A stretch of 64,000 nt of DNA from Synechococcus sp. A15-62 (GCF_014280075.1 NZ_CP047950.1:1426001-1490000); one strand, 5' to 3'. Shown: positions 36,508-44,191, counted from the stretch's first letter. The notes: generated by a model not told the origin, from the sequence alone. Numbers and translations are program-made.

Positions 36508-36882
36508 GTGTTCCGCCCAAAGAAGATTGGAGGCAAAGACTCGATAAACCTCAAGCAATTTCTTGTATGGATGGCTCTGGGTGTGGTGTTCGCCCTGCTC
36601 TGGGCCTTCATTGATCCAGCCTTGGCAATAGTTCTTGGCATCTTTGCTGTTGGCACCCTGCTGCTGGCGAAAAGCCAGCGCATTGGGATTGTCGAGGCAA
36701 TGGGCGTGCCATTGGTAGGACTGCGTTTCAACCCACGCTGGATCAAAGCCTTTTGGGCGTGGTGCATCCGATTCGGTCAGGACCCTTATTCCATCCGTTG
36801 GTGGAGCTTTGTAGAAGCCGAAAGGCAGAGGGAAGTCGAAAGGCTGAGGGAGACAGAGAAGAAGGAAGAGAAGAAGGATTGA
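36508..36882 (+). CDS. Membrane protein, paralogue of the gene at 42850
   Basis: A 124-residue protein with two membrane helices (FLVWMALGVVFALLWAFID and LAIVLGIFAVGTLLLA), a conserved RFNPRWIKAFWAWCIRFGQD segment and a charged tail rich in Glu and Lys. The 85-residue protein at 42850 shares LIALGVVFALI and RPRWIKAFWTWCIDVGQN. GTG start. The family appears confined to this window as far as I can tell; function unknown. Confidence 0.6.
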   Translation: MFRPKKIGGKDSINLKQFLVWMALGVVFALLWAFIDPALAIVLGIFAVGTLLLAKSQRIGIVEAMGVPLVGLRFNPRWIKAFWAWCIRFGQDPYSIRWWSFVEAERQREVERLRETEKKEEKKD

Positions 36883-36905
36883 TCACCTAAGAGTCAGGCC
36901 ATCCA

Positions 36906-37106
36906 TCAGTTCTGCACCGCCAGGGCTTCCTGCTCCAGCTCGTCCAACTGCAGGTTCAGCGTCAGCTGATGCAGGGCAATGAGGGCAAAATCGCGGGCAA
37001 CGCCCTGCGAGGCATAACGGCCGATGGTTTCCTGCTAGCAGCCGACCAGTTCGTGGTCAGCCAGGTAGGTGAACTCGAGGGCCGCAAGGACTCTTCCCCG
37101 CACCAT
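36906..37106 (-). pseudogene. Gene broken by an in-frame TAG
   Basis: From an ATG at 37106 the frame codes MVRGRVLAALEFTYLADHEL then VGC, a TAG stop, and continues in the same frame with QETIGRYASQGVARDFALIA and LHQLTLNLQLDELEQEALAV to a TGA. Both parts look protein-like, so this reads as one helical protein cut by a nonsense mutation. Its first codons (MVRGRVL) are repeated near 35095, another fragment. Confidence 0.55.
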
Positions 37107-37123
37107 TCGCCTTGACGACGGGG

Positions 37124-37366
37124 CTAGCGGTTCATCGAAAGTCGGTTGTGATCAACCAACTTCTCGTCGGTAGTCAGTGATACCAGCGAAATAGAGGCAC
37201 ACGAAAGAAATTCTTGATCCCAAAGGGCTCCGAAAAATAGTGTGCGGTGCCACAGGAGAGTCTCTATTAATGGTTCCTGCGGCACTTCCTCATACGGCTG
37301 AGTGAGGCATCGCAGCAGCACGGGAGAGCGACCCGTTGGCTGGCAGACAATCCAGTCCCAGTACAC
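37124..37366 (-). CDS. Hypothetical protein, weak
   Basis: An 80-residue frame from a GTG (YWDWIVCQPTGRSPVLLRCL). Composition is plausible for a small globular protein but no motif is seen. It is adjacent to a broken gene, so it may be a remnant too. Confidence 0.35.
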   Translation of the reverse strand: MYWDWIVCQPTGRSPVLLRCLTQPYEEVPQEPLIETLLWHRTLFFGALWDQEFLSCASISLVSLTTDEKLVDHNRLSMNR

Positions 37367-37614
37367 GGCAAGCGTGATGGGGCTGGCTTTCTGCGCTTAA
37401 CCCCGTCTTCCAACAACGGGAAAGATTTAGTGCATCGAACCGAAATACGTAACGCCTCATCAAAGTTATGGAACGGCAACCGCATCGCTCGGGGAGAACG
37501 CTGTTCTCCTCGCGGTTCCGTCGCCCCACATCATTGCTTCGGCCAAGGCTGTTGGAAGTCAGCCCGACTGATAGAAGGGGCTGCGCCGCATCAAGAAGAC
37601 GAGCATCTCGGAAA

Positions 37615-37842
37615 TCACCGCACGTAGCGTGCGTAGCTCGGCAGTCGTTTCAATCGAATTTGAGTCGAGTAACCCGTCGGCGTGATGATGTTGACCACTT
37701 CAGGAGCAGGGAGACTCAGCGTGTAACCACGATCGGTCAGCTTCTCCCAGGATTGTTTGAGCAGTTCAGTGTCCATAAGCTCTGGATAACACATCTCATC
37801 AGGATTCCGCCAATCGAGGACATTATGTGCCACTTGATGCAT
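37615..37842 (-). CDS. Hypothetical protein
   Basis: A 75-residue protein starting MHQVAHNVLDWRNPDEMCYP with a C-terminal beta-rich stretch (VVNIITPTGYSTQIRLKRLP). ATG start and balanced composition support coding. No family recognised. Confidence 0.5.
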   Translation of the reverse strand: MHQVAHNVLDWRNPDEMCYPELMDTELLKQSWEKLTDRGYTLSLPAPEVVNIITPTGYSTQIRLKRLPSYARYVR

Positions 37843-37887
37843 TTAAGAGCGGGTTATTAACCGACCATCAGACAAAACGGAAGTGAG

Positions 37888-38058
37888 ATGATCCAAGAAT
37901 TCAGCACAATTTCGCGACCTCCGCCGATGGTCCATCAGCTTGATGACAAGCGCTTTGTAGTGTGCGTGTCGAGTGGGCTTTGCCTGGAATTTGCTGACCG
38001 ATGGGATGCCGAGTGCTGCTTGAAAAGCCTTCAGGCTTCAAGTGTTTTAGCTAAGTAG
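37888..38058 (+). CDS. Hypothetical protein
   Basis: A 56-residue protein (IQEFSTISRPPPMVHQLDDK, then RFVVCVSSGLCLEFADRWDA). The ATG is preceded by GGAAGTGAG, a reasonable ribosome site. Two cysteines lie in DAECCLKSL. It is probably a real small protein of unknown role. Confidence 0.5.
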   Translation: MIQEFSTISRPPPMVHQLDDKRFVVCVSSGLCLEFADRWDAECCLKSLQASSVLAK

Positions 38059-38149
38059 CTATTAATACATTGACAGACAAGGGTTAAGCATTTTTGGCTA
38101 CTGCACAACTTCAGGATTGCGGCATTGTCGGTTGACTCACAGCGGGCAG

Positions 38150-38299
38150 ATGTCTCCAGAAGAGAAGTACATCCTCTTAATGGAAGCTGCGTACACCGCC
38201 ACAGACAAAGATACCTACTACAAATTGATGCAAAAGGCTGATCAGGTCTTTAAAGACACTCAGGTAACCGCAGACAACATTGAAGCAGAGGCTGCTTAA
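38150..38299 (+). CDS. Small helical protein
   Basis: 49 residues starting MSPEEKYILLMEAAYTATDK and continuing DTYYKLMQKADQVFKDTQVT, a compact acidic helical hairpin. I chose this ATG over an upstream GTG/ATG because the upstream part is not protein-like. Unknown family. Confidence 0.55.
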   Translation: MSPEEKYILLMEAAYTATDKDTYYKLMQKADQVFKDTQVTADNIEAEAA

Positions 38300-38340
38300 A
38301 GACCTCAGCGACCTTCCTCAAACATCAGAAACAGCTCACC

Positions 38341-38526
38341 GTGGGTCAGTCAGCTGATAGTTGCTGGATCCATTGGCTCCAGGGTTGCCTTAAGCCAGAT
38401 GCTTCGACCCTTCTCTTTGAGCCCTCACTTGGTCAGATGGTCGTTGGCTCGAATTTCGACAACCCCGAGAAGGTCGCTGCCGCCCACCGGCATGTGCCAG
38501 TCAGAAACTCGGAATTTAGGCAATGA
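38341..38526 (+). CDS. Possible hypothetical protein
   Basis: A 61-residue GTG-started frame (PDASTLLFEPSLGQMVVGSN, FDNPEKVAAAHRHVPVRNSE). The segment around 38378-38410 is related to DNA near 35650, so it may be part of a repeated fragment. Weak support. Confidence 0.3.
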   Translation: MGQSADSCWIHWLQGCLKPDASTLLFEPSLGQMVVGSNFDNPEKVAAAHRHVPVRNSEFRQ

Positions 38527-38611
38527 AAAAAATCGCATAATTCTCGCCAGCACTGACGACAGAGGAGCGATCACTATTCTTCAGGTATGGCTACCTGCTT
38601 TTAGCCACCAA

Positions 38612-38821
38612 TTACGGACTGGCGCTTTCGATACCGCCCTTAAGTGATTTCTCAAGCCAATCAACATCCCTCTCCAGGTCTTCGACCCGCTGCTGCAGCT
38701 GTTGCTCGCGGACGTGCTCGGCTTCAGCCATCTGCTGACGGCCGCCGTTCATCATCTCGGTGTAGGTCAACGCTCTGGGCTTCATCGGCTCTTCTGGGGA
38801 GGGGATTGCTGGGTCAGTCAT
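38612..38821 (-). CDS. Coiled-coil protein
   Basis: 69 residues starting MTDPAIPSPEEPMKPRALTY, then a heptad-rich coiled coil (REQQLQQRVEDLERDVDWLE). The ATG lies inside the last codons of the upstream membrane gene (ATGACTGA overlap), the usual sign of coupled translation, so I prefer it to a TTG further upstream. A truncated paralogue lies at 36244. Unknown function. Confidence 0.55.
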   Translation of the reverse strand: MTDPAIPSPEEPMKPRALTYTEMMNGGRQQMAEAEHVREQQLQQRVEDLERDVDWLEKSLKGGIESASP

Positions 38822-38999
38822 CAGAGCCCTTGCCAGCGGTAAGCCGACCAGCGACAAAACCAACGCCACCAGCAACGACTGCAGCCTGAAGTTGCCACAC
38901 CAGACGCCTATGGCGCCATGTCATGCGGTTGAGCCAGAACCCAGCACCGACGGCCACAACCAGCAGGAAGACCAGACTTGTCTGGGTGAAGGTTTTCAT
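38814..38999 (-). CDS. Small two-helix membrane protein
   Basis: 61 residues starting MKTFTQTSLVFLLVVAVGAG with a second helix (VWQLQAAVVAGGVGFVAGRL) and an acidic end KGSDD. It is the middle gene of a three-gene minus-strand run (39151 to 38612), 8 bp from the upstream gene and overlapping the downstream coiled-coil gene. Confidence 0.55.
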   Translation of the reverse strand: MKTFTQTSLVFLLVVAVGAGFWLNRMTWRHRRLVWQLQAAVVAGGVGFVAGRLTAGKGSDD

Positions 39000-39007
39000 A
39001 GCTTCCC

Positions 39008-39151
39008 TCACTTCTCCAGCGCAGCCTTCAAGGCGGTTAGTCCCTCTTCCAACTGCGAGTAGTTGTCTGGATCTGCATCCCAGGCATCGACCAACTTCTG
39101 CGCGATTTCGATGAACTCCTTCATCTCGTCGCAAGCCTTCAGAAGATCCAT
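39008..39151 (-). CDS. Small helical protein
   Basis: 47 residues starting MDLLKACDEMKEFIEIAQKL and ending LEEGLTALKAALEK: an acidic amphipathic helical protein. The upstream extension of this frame is not protein-like. First gene of a three-gene run. Confidence 0.5.
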   Translation of the reverse strand: MDLLKACDEMKEFIEIAQKLVDAWDADPDNYSQLEEGLTALKAALEK

Positions 39152-39523
39152 GGCGCAGAAGCCGAGGAGGGCGAAAAACTTACTGCCATCGCAAAGGACA
39201 AGAAAGCCCCCTGGAGGTTTCAGTTCCAGGGGTGCAGCTCTTCTCGCAGACCTCAAGTTGATGCACCCACAGGACCAGGGTGTGGTCAGAACGCTTGGGG
39301 TTGATGACCAGATGCAACTCGTTGGCTGACCCCACTTCGGGAGCCCAGCCCGTCAATGACGCATGATGCTTTTTGGCTGAGTATTGGTAGTGACCACCGA
39401 GCCGAAAACGCTGTTCAGCTGGAAGTACGCAGGAATCTTGGTGGGAGTCAAGCTTGCGGTGGTTGCCCTTGTCTTCGGTCTATCCCGTGCTGGCCTCGAT
39501 CCCGGTTGGCTTTCGCTTGGGGG

Positions 39524-39640
39524 CTAACCCGCTTTGGATGCCCAACCAACTTCCTTTTGCCAGGTCGGCACCCAGAGCTTGCATCGCCGCCAGCCTGTTC
39601 TGAGCACGCTGGCCTCTTGCGCAGGAGACGTCAGCCGATA
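39524..39640 (-). pseudogene. DUF1651-like C-terminal fragment
   Basis: The minus strand reads LRTGWRRCKLWVPTWQKEVG then WASKAG and a stop. The part GWRRC corresponds to the AWRRC of the fragment at 40537, and KLWVPTWQKEVGW recurs in related forms near 32020, 32780, 41215 and 52380. No start codon or N-terminal half is present. Confidence 0.4.
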
Positions 39641-39661
39641 GACAGGTTCATCTGCGCATGG

Positions 39662-39687
39662 GCCGGGTGTGATGACCCGGCTTTTTT
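39662..39687 (+). terminator. Rho-independent terminator
   Basis: A perfect 7-bp stem (GCCGGGT with ACCCGGC) and 6-nt loop are followed by six T residues on the plus strand. No intact plus-strand gene ends just upstream, so it may serve a small RNA or a lost gene. Confidence 0.75.
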
Positions 39688-39705
39688 GTGCCTCTGCTCA
39701 GGCAA

Positions 39706-39740
39706 TAAAAAACCCAGGCAGCTCTCAACACCACCTGGGT
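39706..39740 (-). terminator. Terminator of the gene at 39818
   Basis: On the minus strand ACCCAGG pairs with CCTGGGT around a 15-nt loop and is followed by TTTTTTATT. It lies about 80 bp downstream of the stop of the small secreted or membrane protein gene. Confidence 0.65.
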
Positions 39741-39817
39741 CGTATTCCTCGCTGCCCCGCCAGTCAAAGAGCTTTCGACCGGTTTGTTCTGAGGTTCAGC
39801 TGAGAGTTATGCGCTCC

Positions 39818-40075
39818 TCAGTCTGAGAGAGCAGAAAGCGTCAGGAAGTTGGTGATGTGACCGCCGTTGCAGTAGTGGACAGCAACAGGACGCTCAAGGA
39901 ATCCAGGCTTGCCGTCCTTGTCGAGAAACTCAACCCCAGTCAGCTTGACGATGGCGTCTTCAGAGTTCTTGACGCAGTTCACGAACTCCTTGGACTGCTT
40001 GGCCATTGGGGCAAGCAAGACGAGGGCTCCAAGGACAGCAGCCCCAATCAGACCCTTCTCAATTTTGGAGTTCAT
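39818..40075 (-). CDS. Small membrane-anchored protein (paralogue of 53505)
   Basis: 85 residues: MNSKIEKGLIGAAVLGALVL, a membrane or signal-anchor helix, then KEFVNCVKNSEDAIVKLTGV, FLDKDGKPGFLERPVAVHYC and a C-terminal NGGHITNFLTL. The protein at 53505 in the second element is the same family (KGLIGAAVLGALVLMAPMAK, RPVAVHWCNGGDISKYLNL). Two conserved cysteines could form a disulfide. It is unrecognised but clearly coding because it is conserved between two loci. Confidence 0.7.
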   Translation of the reverse strand: MNSKIEKGLIGAAVLGALVLLAPMAKQSKEFVNCVKNSEDAIVKLTGVEFLDKDGKPGFLERPVAVHYCNGGHITNFLTLSALSD

Positions 40076-40146
40076 GCTGTTTGCGCGGTTGGCTCAAAGG
40101 TTTTAAGGGACAGGAGCCACATTCGCCAGAGAAGATTTGGGCAGAA

Positions 40147-40336
40147 GTGACCACTGCAGCAGCTCATTTGATCGCTGCCATCGCGTCATTTGGAACGTCA
40201 CTGCACCCATCGCCTCCGCGATGGTGTCACCGGAAGTTCAGTCGCATGAATTTTCCATCCAATGGAGCGAAACCATTGGGCGCTGATAACACCACTGACT
40301 CCTCTTTCATGAGCGATGCGAGGAGTCAGATCAGCG
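40147..40336. repeat. Structured repeat, copy A
   Basis: About 190 bp related to copy B directly downstream and to copy C, inverted, at 59415-59600. Shared blocks are CATCGCGTCATTTGGAACGT, CACCCATCGC-N4-GCGATGG, CGGAAGTT, CATCCAATGG, ATTGGGCGCTG and a terminal hairpin CTGACTCCT...AGGAGTCAG at 40295-40329 followed by ATCAGCG. Confidence 0.75.
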
Positions 40337-40362
40337 TTTTCAGTTGCCACAACATTCCTGCG

Positions 40363-40536
40363 ACTCATTTGGTCGCCGCTGTCGCCTCATTGGAACTGGA
40401 CTGCACGACAGCCGGGGTGAGGGTGTCTTCGGAAGTTCTGCCGTTAGGGCTTTCATTTCAATGGTCCCTCCAATGGCCATTGGGCGCTGTCCAAAAAGGC
40501 TGACTCCTCTTCTGACCGGGGGGAGTCAGTTCAGCG
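40363..40536. repeat. Structured repeat, copy B
   Basis: The second copy is in tandem with A and more diverged (TCATTTGGTCGCCGCTGTCG, GGAAGTTCTGCCGTTAGGGC, CCATTGGGCGCTG). It ends in the hairpin CTGACTCC...GGAGTCAG at 40500-40529 followed by TTCAGCGTTA, as in copy C. Confidence 0.7.
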
Positions 40537-40662
40537 TTACCTCACTGGCGGCCTGCATCGCCGCCAGGCTGTTTTCAGCACCTTGTCCCACGCCTCTATG
40601 GCGTTGTGCCGAAGCATTCGTCTGCGGGTTTGCGGGACTGGCGGGCGGGGCGGAACCCAGCT
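40537..40662 (-). pseudogene. DUF1651-like C-terminal fragment (copy 2)
   Basis: The minus strand codes WVPPRPPVPQTRRRMLRHNA followed by IEAWDKVLKTAWRRCRPPVR and a stop. The pattern R-x-x-M-x-R-x-x-A-I-x-x-W, then GW/AW-RRC-x-P, fits the end of DUF1651 proteins of marine picocyanobacteria. The upstream frame does not look like the rest of that domain, so I call it a fragment. Stop abuts repeat copy B. Confidence 0.5.
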
Positions 40663-41005
40663 TGAAGAGCGCACACAAAACAACACTCTCTGTAATCGCA
40701 GCAAAGAGTTCAAACTGATACAGCTTGACCAGATATGGGCCAAGCCATGGGCGACTTCAGCAAGGAGCAGGAACAAGCCATCGCTCGGTCAACGATGTAT
40801 CTGGTCGCAGCACTCCTGAGCATCCTGATGATTTTCATTGCAGGACTGTTTCTTTCTGCGGAACTTGAACAGCAAGCCCTGCAGAAAGCAGAGACGGCAC
40901 AGCAGATCGCACGTCAACAGGAGGTCACTCCTCAAGCCAAGCGGCCATGGACTCTGTGGAGAAGGCACGCTGATCAGGAAACCTAGGGATACAGCGGTAA
41001 CAACC
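40610..41005. repeat. 396-bp duplication, copy 2
   Basis: The gap-free partner of 32815-33210. The duplicated unit covers the 3' part of a DUF1651-like gene and the complete small membrane-protein gene. Beyond it both copies continue with a hairpin, with different stem sequences (CCTCACCAC with GTGGTGGGG in copy 1, CCAATCC with GGATTGG in copy 2). Confidence 0.85.
40735..40986 (+). CDS. Small single-helix membrane protein (copy 2)
   Basis: 83 residues nearly identical to the protein at 32940 (GDFSKEQEQ here, GDVSKEQEQ there; AKRPWT here, AQRPWT there). One helix (LVAALLSILMIFIAGLFLS) and a Q-rich coiled tail. Function unknown. Confidence 0.6.
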   Translation: MGQAMGDFSKEQEQAIARSTMYLVAALLSILMIFIAGLFLSAELEQQALQKAETAQQIARQQEVTPQAKRPWTLWRRHADQET

Positions 41006-41280
41006 AATCCTCACCACCAGGCTTCTCCGGCGGGGGATTGGTGGCGGATGGGTGAGAGCTGGACCCGAGGCATCAGGCAACGGCCTACTCAGCGATGGTG
41101 ATCTCTGCTGTTGACGGGATGCAACAGCTGAGCGGATGGCTGGCAAAGGAGCCACTCAGGGTGGAAGCCCGACAACACCCACCAAGGGGAAGCACCTAAC
41201 GAAGCGCTGCAAGCTCCGGTCACCGACGTGGCAGAAGGAAGTGGGCTGGGCGCATTAGGCGAGCTGATTAGCGGGGATTA

Positions 41281-41673
41281 CTACTGCACTGAGAGAAAAA
41301 AACTGCAATTGTTTCCTTGTAAACGAATACTTTGCCGCTTGGAAACAAGGTTGAAGATCTGCTGATTGCTAGGTTTACATCCATTAGACCTCGAACCACC
41401 TACAGAAGATGAGTTGTTGGCAGATAGCAATTCTGGGCATTGCTCAAATTTCGAATCAATAAGCGGTCCCACGCCATATTCGTCTATGTAATTGTGATAC
41501 TCGGGAAATCTCTTATATGACATTGCGGTGATTTTTTCTTTGGGCGTCCCTTTACGGAGTTGGTCGCATTCATAGGAAGCCATATTGTACGCCCACTGTG
41601 GTCCAGCATTGATAGTGGCTGGCAGCAAAAAGGTACTTACCGAAATGAAACCAAATACTGAAAAAACTTTCAT
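41281..41673 (-). CDS. Secreted hypothetical protein
   Basis: 130 residues with a signal peptide (KVFSVFGFISVSTFLLPATI, cleavage near NAG). The mature part has QWAYNMASYECDQLRKGTPK, four cysteines and a Ser/Asn-rich linker SANNSSSVGGSRSNG. The DNA is AT-rich compared with the PfkB gene that follows, consistent with the edge of the island lying between them. Confidence 0.55.
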   Translation of the reverse strand: MKVFSVFGFISVSTFLLPATINAGPQWAYNMASYECDQLRKGTPKEKITAMSYKRFPEYHNYIDEYGVGPLIDSKFEQCPELLSANNSSSVGGSRSNGCKPSNQQIFNLVSKRQSIRLQGNNCSFFLSVQ

Positions 41674-41867
41674 TTGAAAACAAGTCTTTTTTTATTTTAA
41701 AGCTTGGATTGATAGTTATGGGTGAATGTGCGCTAAGGAGATAGTTAGTGTTCTCTGAACACCCTTGGCTAAACCACGTCAGTAGTCCATGCCCCAAAAA
41801 GCAGGAAACACCTAAGTCAGTCACGCCGAAGCCAAGATCCGCGAGCAGCAAGAACCGACCCAGACAC

Positions 41868-42695
41868 CTAGCCATAAGGTCCAAATCGCGTCGCACAAGC
41901 AGCACCACACTGGGCACCCAAGGCAATGGCCCTCGCCAATGACCAGCGCGCAGCAAGGGCAGTGACCACCCCGGCCGCAAAGCTGTCGCCGCAGCCATAA
42001 CTCTCTACTAACGGCCCAGGCAGAGCTGCAGGGTCATAACGACCACCCGGAAGACTGATCCCCCCTGCGGCACCTTCCGTACGAATGAGCGCACAGGGAG
42101 CAGGGTTCAACTGCTCCGGCTCCACCCGTTCACCTGGATCAAGGCCACTGCCAATCAATGCATCGAGTTGCACCCCCGCCTGCTGAAGCACAGGCAAACG
42201 AACCCGCGGGGTCGCGGCCAAAACTGCAGCAGAACGGCAGGCTTTCAACAGAGGCGCATCGGCAGCCGTGACGAAGAGGCCGTCGCATTCGCCGAGGGCC
42301 TCCCAGGGCAGGTCATCATCCAGTGATGGGGTCAGTCGCTCGCCGATCACTGTGATCGCCCGATCCCCCTCGCCATCGACCATGCTCACGCCCCGACGGG
42401 TTGGTGCCTCCCTCCAGGCGACATGAACCTCCAGGCCCAGATCCTTGAGCCTCTTGACGCAGGCTTCGCCGACCGAATCACGACCTAAAGCCGTAAAGAA
42501 CTGAACGGGTTGTTGCTGCAACCGTGCCATCTGCACAGCAACGACAGCACCACCACCAGCAGGTTCTTGCAGGGTCCGCAAGGCATGACCTATCGCCCCG
42601 GGACGGGGGAGCTGATCCACCGCAAGAAATTCAACCCACTCAACATGGCCAACGACGGCCAAACGCAAAGGCGGCAGTGCTGAAGCGGAAGACAA
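41868..42695 (-). CDS. PfkB-family carbohydrate kinase
   Basis: 275 residues of the ribokinase/PfkB fold: VVGHVEWVEFLAVDQLPRPG at the N-terminus, GGGAVVAVQMARL with the first PfkB signature glycines, and the C-terminal catalytic signature YGCGDSFAAGVVTALA with the base Asp of GxGD. The substrate could be a sugar, nucleoside or similar alcohol. GC-rich, host-like coding; it marks the return to backbone. Confidence 0.82.
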   Translation of the reverse strand: MSSASALPPLRLAVVGHVEWVEFLAVDQLPRPGAIGHALRTLQEPAGGGAVVAVQMARLQQQPVQFFTALGRDSVGEACVKRLKDLGLEVHVAWREAPTRRGVSMVDGEGDRAITVIGERLTPSLDDDLPWEALGECDGLFVTAADAPLLKACRSAAVLAATPRVRLPVLQQAGVQLDALIGSGLDPGERVEPEQLNPAPCALIRTEGAAGGISLPGGRYDPAALPGPLVESYGCGDSFAAGVVTALAARWSLARAIALGAQCGAACATRFGPYG

Positions 42696-42849
42696 CGGCT
42701 ATTCCGAACGGCTGGAGTCCCATCCTCTCCACACGTCGATGGAAAGTTCCTCAAAGATTGCAGGGGCCTGCTTGATCGGATGGTGCTAACAGGTCGAACA
42801 GCGTCGAACTAAAACGACGCACAGGCAGCGTTCTGTTCAGGTCATCTCG

Positions 42850-43107
42850 ATGGAGTTAGACAACAAAAACCTGAGGACGATCGGCGACAAAGACCCGATG
42901 ACCCTTGTTCAATTTCTTCTGTTGATCGCTCTGGGTGTGGTATTCGCCCTGATCTGCATCTGGATCGGTCCAGTTCTGGAAGTTGTGCTCAGCCTTGGGA
43001 CCACTGGCATCGTTCTGGTGCTGGTTCGGCGCTTCAGGCCCCGCTGGATCAAAGCCTTTTGGACCTGGTGCATCGATGTTGGCCAGAATCTCCGCCCACG
43101 CCCGTAA
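42850..43107 (+). CDS. Membrane protein, paralogue of the gene at 36508
   Basis: 85 residues with two helices (FLLLIALGVVFALICIWIG and LEVVLSLGTTGIVLVLV) and the shared RPRWIKAFWTWCIDVGQN motif. It lacks the charged tail of the 124-residue paralogue. ATG start preceded by GTCATCTCG; function unknown. Confidence 0.6.
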   Translation: MELDNKNLRTIGDKDPMTLVQFLLLIALGVVFALICIWIGPVLEVVLSLGTTGIVLVLVRRFRPRWIKAFWTWCIDVGQNLRPRP

Positions 43108-43147
43108 AAGATCTGATCGATCGCAAAAGTTGCCTACGGCTCGTGTG

Positions 43148-43249
43148 ATGAGCCTGCCTTGTGGCTCTTCTTCAAGAAAGGAACCCACCGAGGACTGTCT
43201 GATGTGCAGTGCCAGCAACCTGCAGTACGGCTTGGAAACCAATCGTTGA
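43148..43249 (+). CDS. Possible 33-residue Cys peptide
   Basis: ATG-started frame SLPCGSSSRKEPTEDCLMCS ending YGLETNR. It could be a small CxxC peptide, but the evidence is only an open frame of modest length. Confidence 0.28.
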   Translation: MSLPCGSSSRKEPTEDCLMCSASNLQYGLETNR

Positions 43250-43334
43250 CTTGACCACATCCTTGAGGCTGATGCTCATCACATCACCAAGGTCTTTTGC
43301 AATGTGGGTGTGATTGCTCGCCTAGAAGTGCTGA

Positions 43335-43619
43335 TCAGGCCAGCGTCACACCCTTGTTTCGGTAGAAGGCAAAGCGCTCGCGAATGGATTCAGCCTCAGG
43401 ATTCGGGGTGTCGTAGGCCCACACCGCATTGGTGATGACCTGATCGCCCACCACCACATCCCAATAACGGGCCGTGCCCTTCCAGCCACATACGGTGCTG
43501 TGGCTCGATTCACGAAAAAACTCCGTGTTCATCGCTTCACGGGGGAAGTAGGGATTGCCATCCACCTTCACGATGTCATCGCTCTCCGCAAGCACCGTGC
43601 CGTTGAAGATTGCCTGCAT
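43335..43619 (-). CDS. DUF427 protein
   Basis: 94 residues from the ATG before QAIFNGTVLAESDDIVKVDG, the typical DUF427 start, followed by NPYFPREAMNTEFFRESSHS, TVCGWKGTARYWDV and VWAYDTPNPEAESIRERFAFY. DUF427 proteins are small beta-rich proteins of unproven function, common in cyanobacteria. A second, more diverged member lies at 49538. Confidence 0.85.
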   Translation of the reverse strand: MQAIFNGTVLAESDDIVKVDGNPYFPREAMNTEFFRESSHSTVCGWKGTARYWDVVVGDQVITNAVWAYDTPNPEAESIRERFAFYRNKGVTLA

Positions 43620-43820
43620 GATCGCTGAATCGGGCTTAATCGGCACAGACCCTAAACAGAGCTGGGCTGCTCAGTGATCGAACGACTGACTCCTGTGGCC
43701 AGACCACTTGCTTCTCCCATCGAAGTGCAACAGTCATCAGCCCATCATTTTTACGATCACGCCACCGGTGAGGTCCTTATGAAATCCATCACCGGGACCG
43801 CGGGCACCTAGGGATTTTCA

Positions 43821-44063
43821 ATGCATCCACTCGACCTGTTCGATCGTTTTCGACGCTGGTTTGGCTGGGCTTTACCTGGTCGTCAGAGCTGGGATCGCAA
43901 GCCTGAGCAAGTGGCTCCAGAGCGCCCTGATGACTGGCTTCTGGAGCCCCCGAGTCTGGAAGAAGCCCGTTTGTTGTTTCCGCAATTGGATGAGGAGCGG
44001 GCCCTGCTTCGCTACCAACAACTCCGCCTGGAAATGCGGGAGCGTGACGGACGTGGTTTCTGA
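43821..44063 (+). CDS. Hypothetical protein
   Basis: 80 residues: a basic aromatic N-terminus (HPLDLFDRFRRWFGWALPGR) followed by an acidic helical half (SLEEARLLFPQLDEERALLR). Regular codon use supports coding. No known domain. Confidence 0.6.
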   Translation: MHPLDLFDRFRRWFGWALPGRQSWDRKPEQVAPERPDDWLLEPPSLEEARLLFPQLDEERALLRYQQLRLEMRERDGRGF

Positions 44064-44080
44064 TTGTGAGCTAGCCAGCC

Positions 44081-44191
44081 TCAGATGATCTCTTTACGGC
44101 CAGCATTGATCTTGGCTTTGGCTGATACGAGACCAAAAATCAGCAGGATGAGAAGGCCTGCATTCACGCCAACGAAAAACAATGTGTCCAT
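44081..44191 (-). CDS. 36-residue single-helix membrane protein
   Basis: MDTLFFVGVNAGLLILLIFG followed by LVSAKAKINAGRKEII: one membrane helix and a basic tail, with a clean ATG. The form resembles small photosynthetic-complex peptides but no match is recognised. Confidence 0.45.
   Translation of the reverse strand: MDTLFFVGVNAGLLILLIFGLVSAKAKINAGRKEII

Noticed and set aside
25672-41800. Calling the whole region one mobile element with defined ends
   Set aside because: No repeat of the tRNA-Pro 3' end was found, and the content is mixed and decayed; boundaries cannot be supported.
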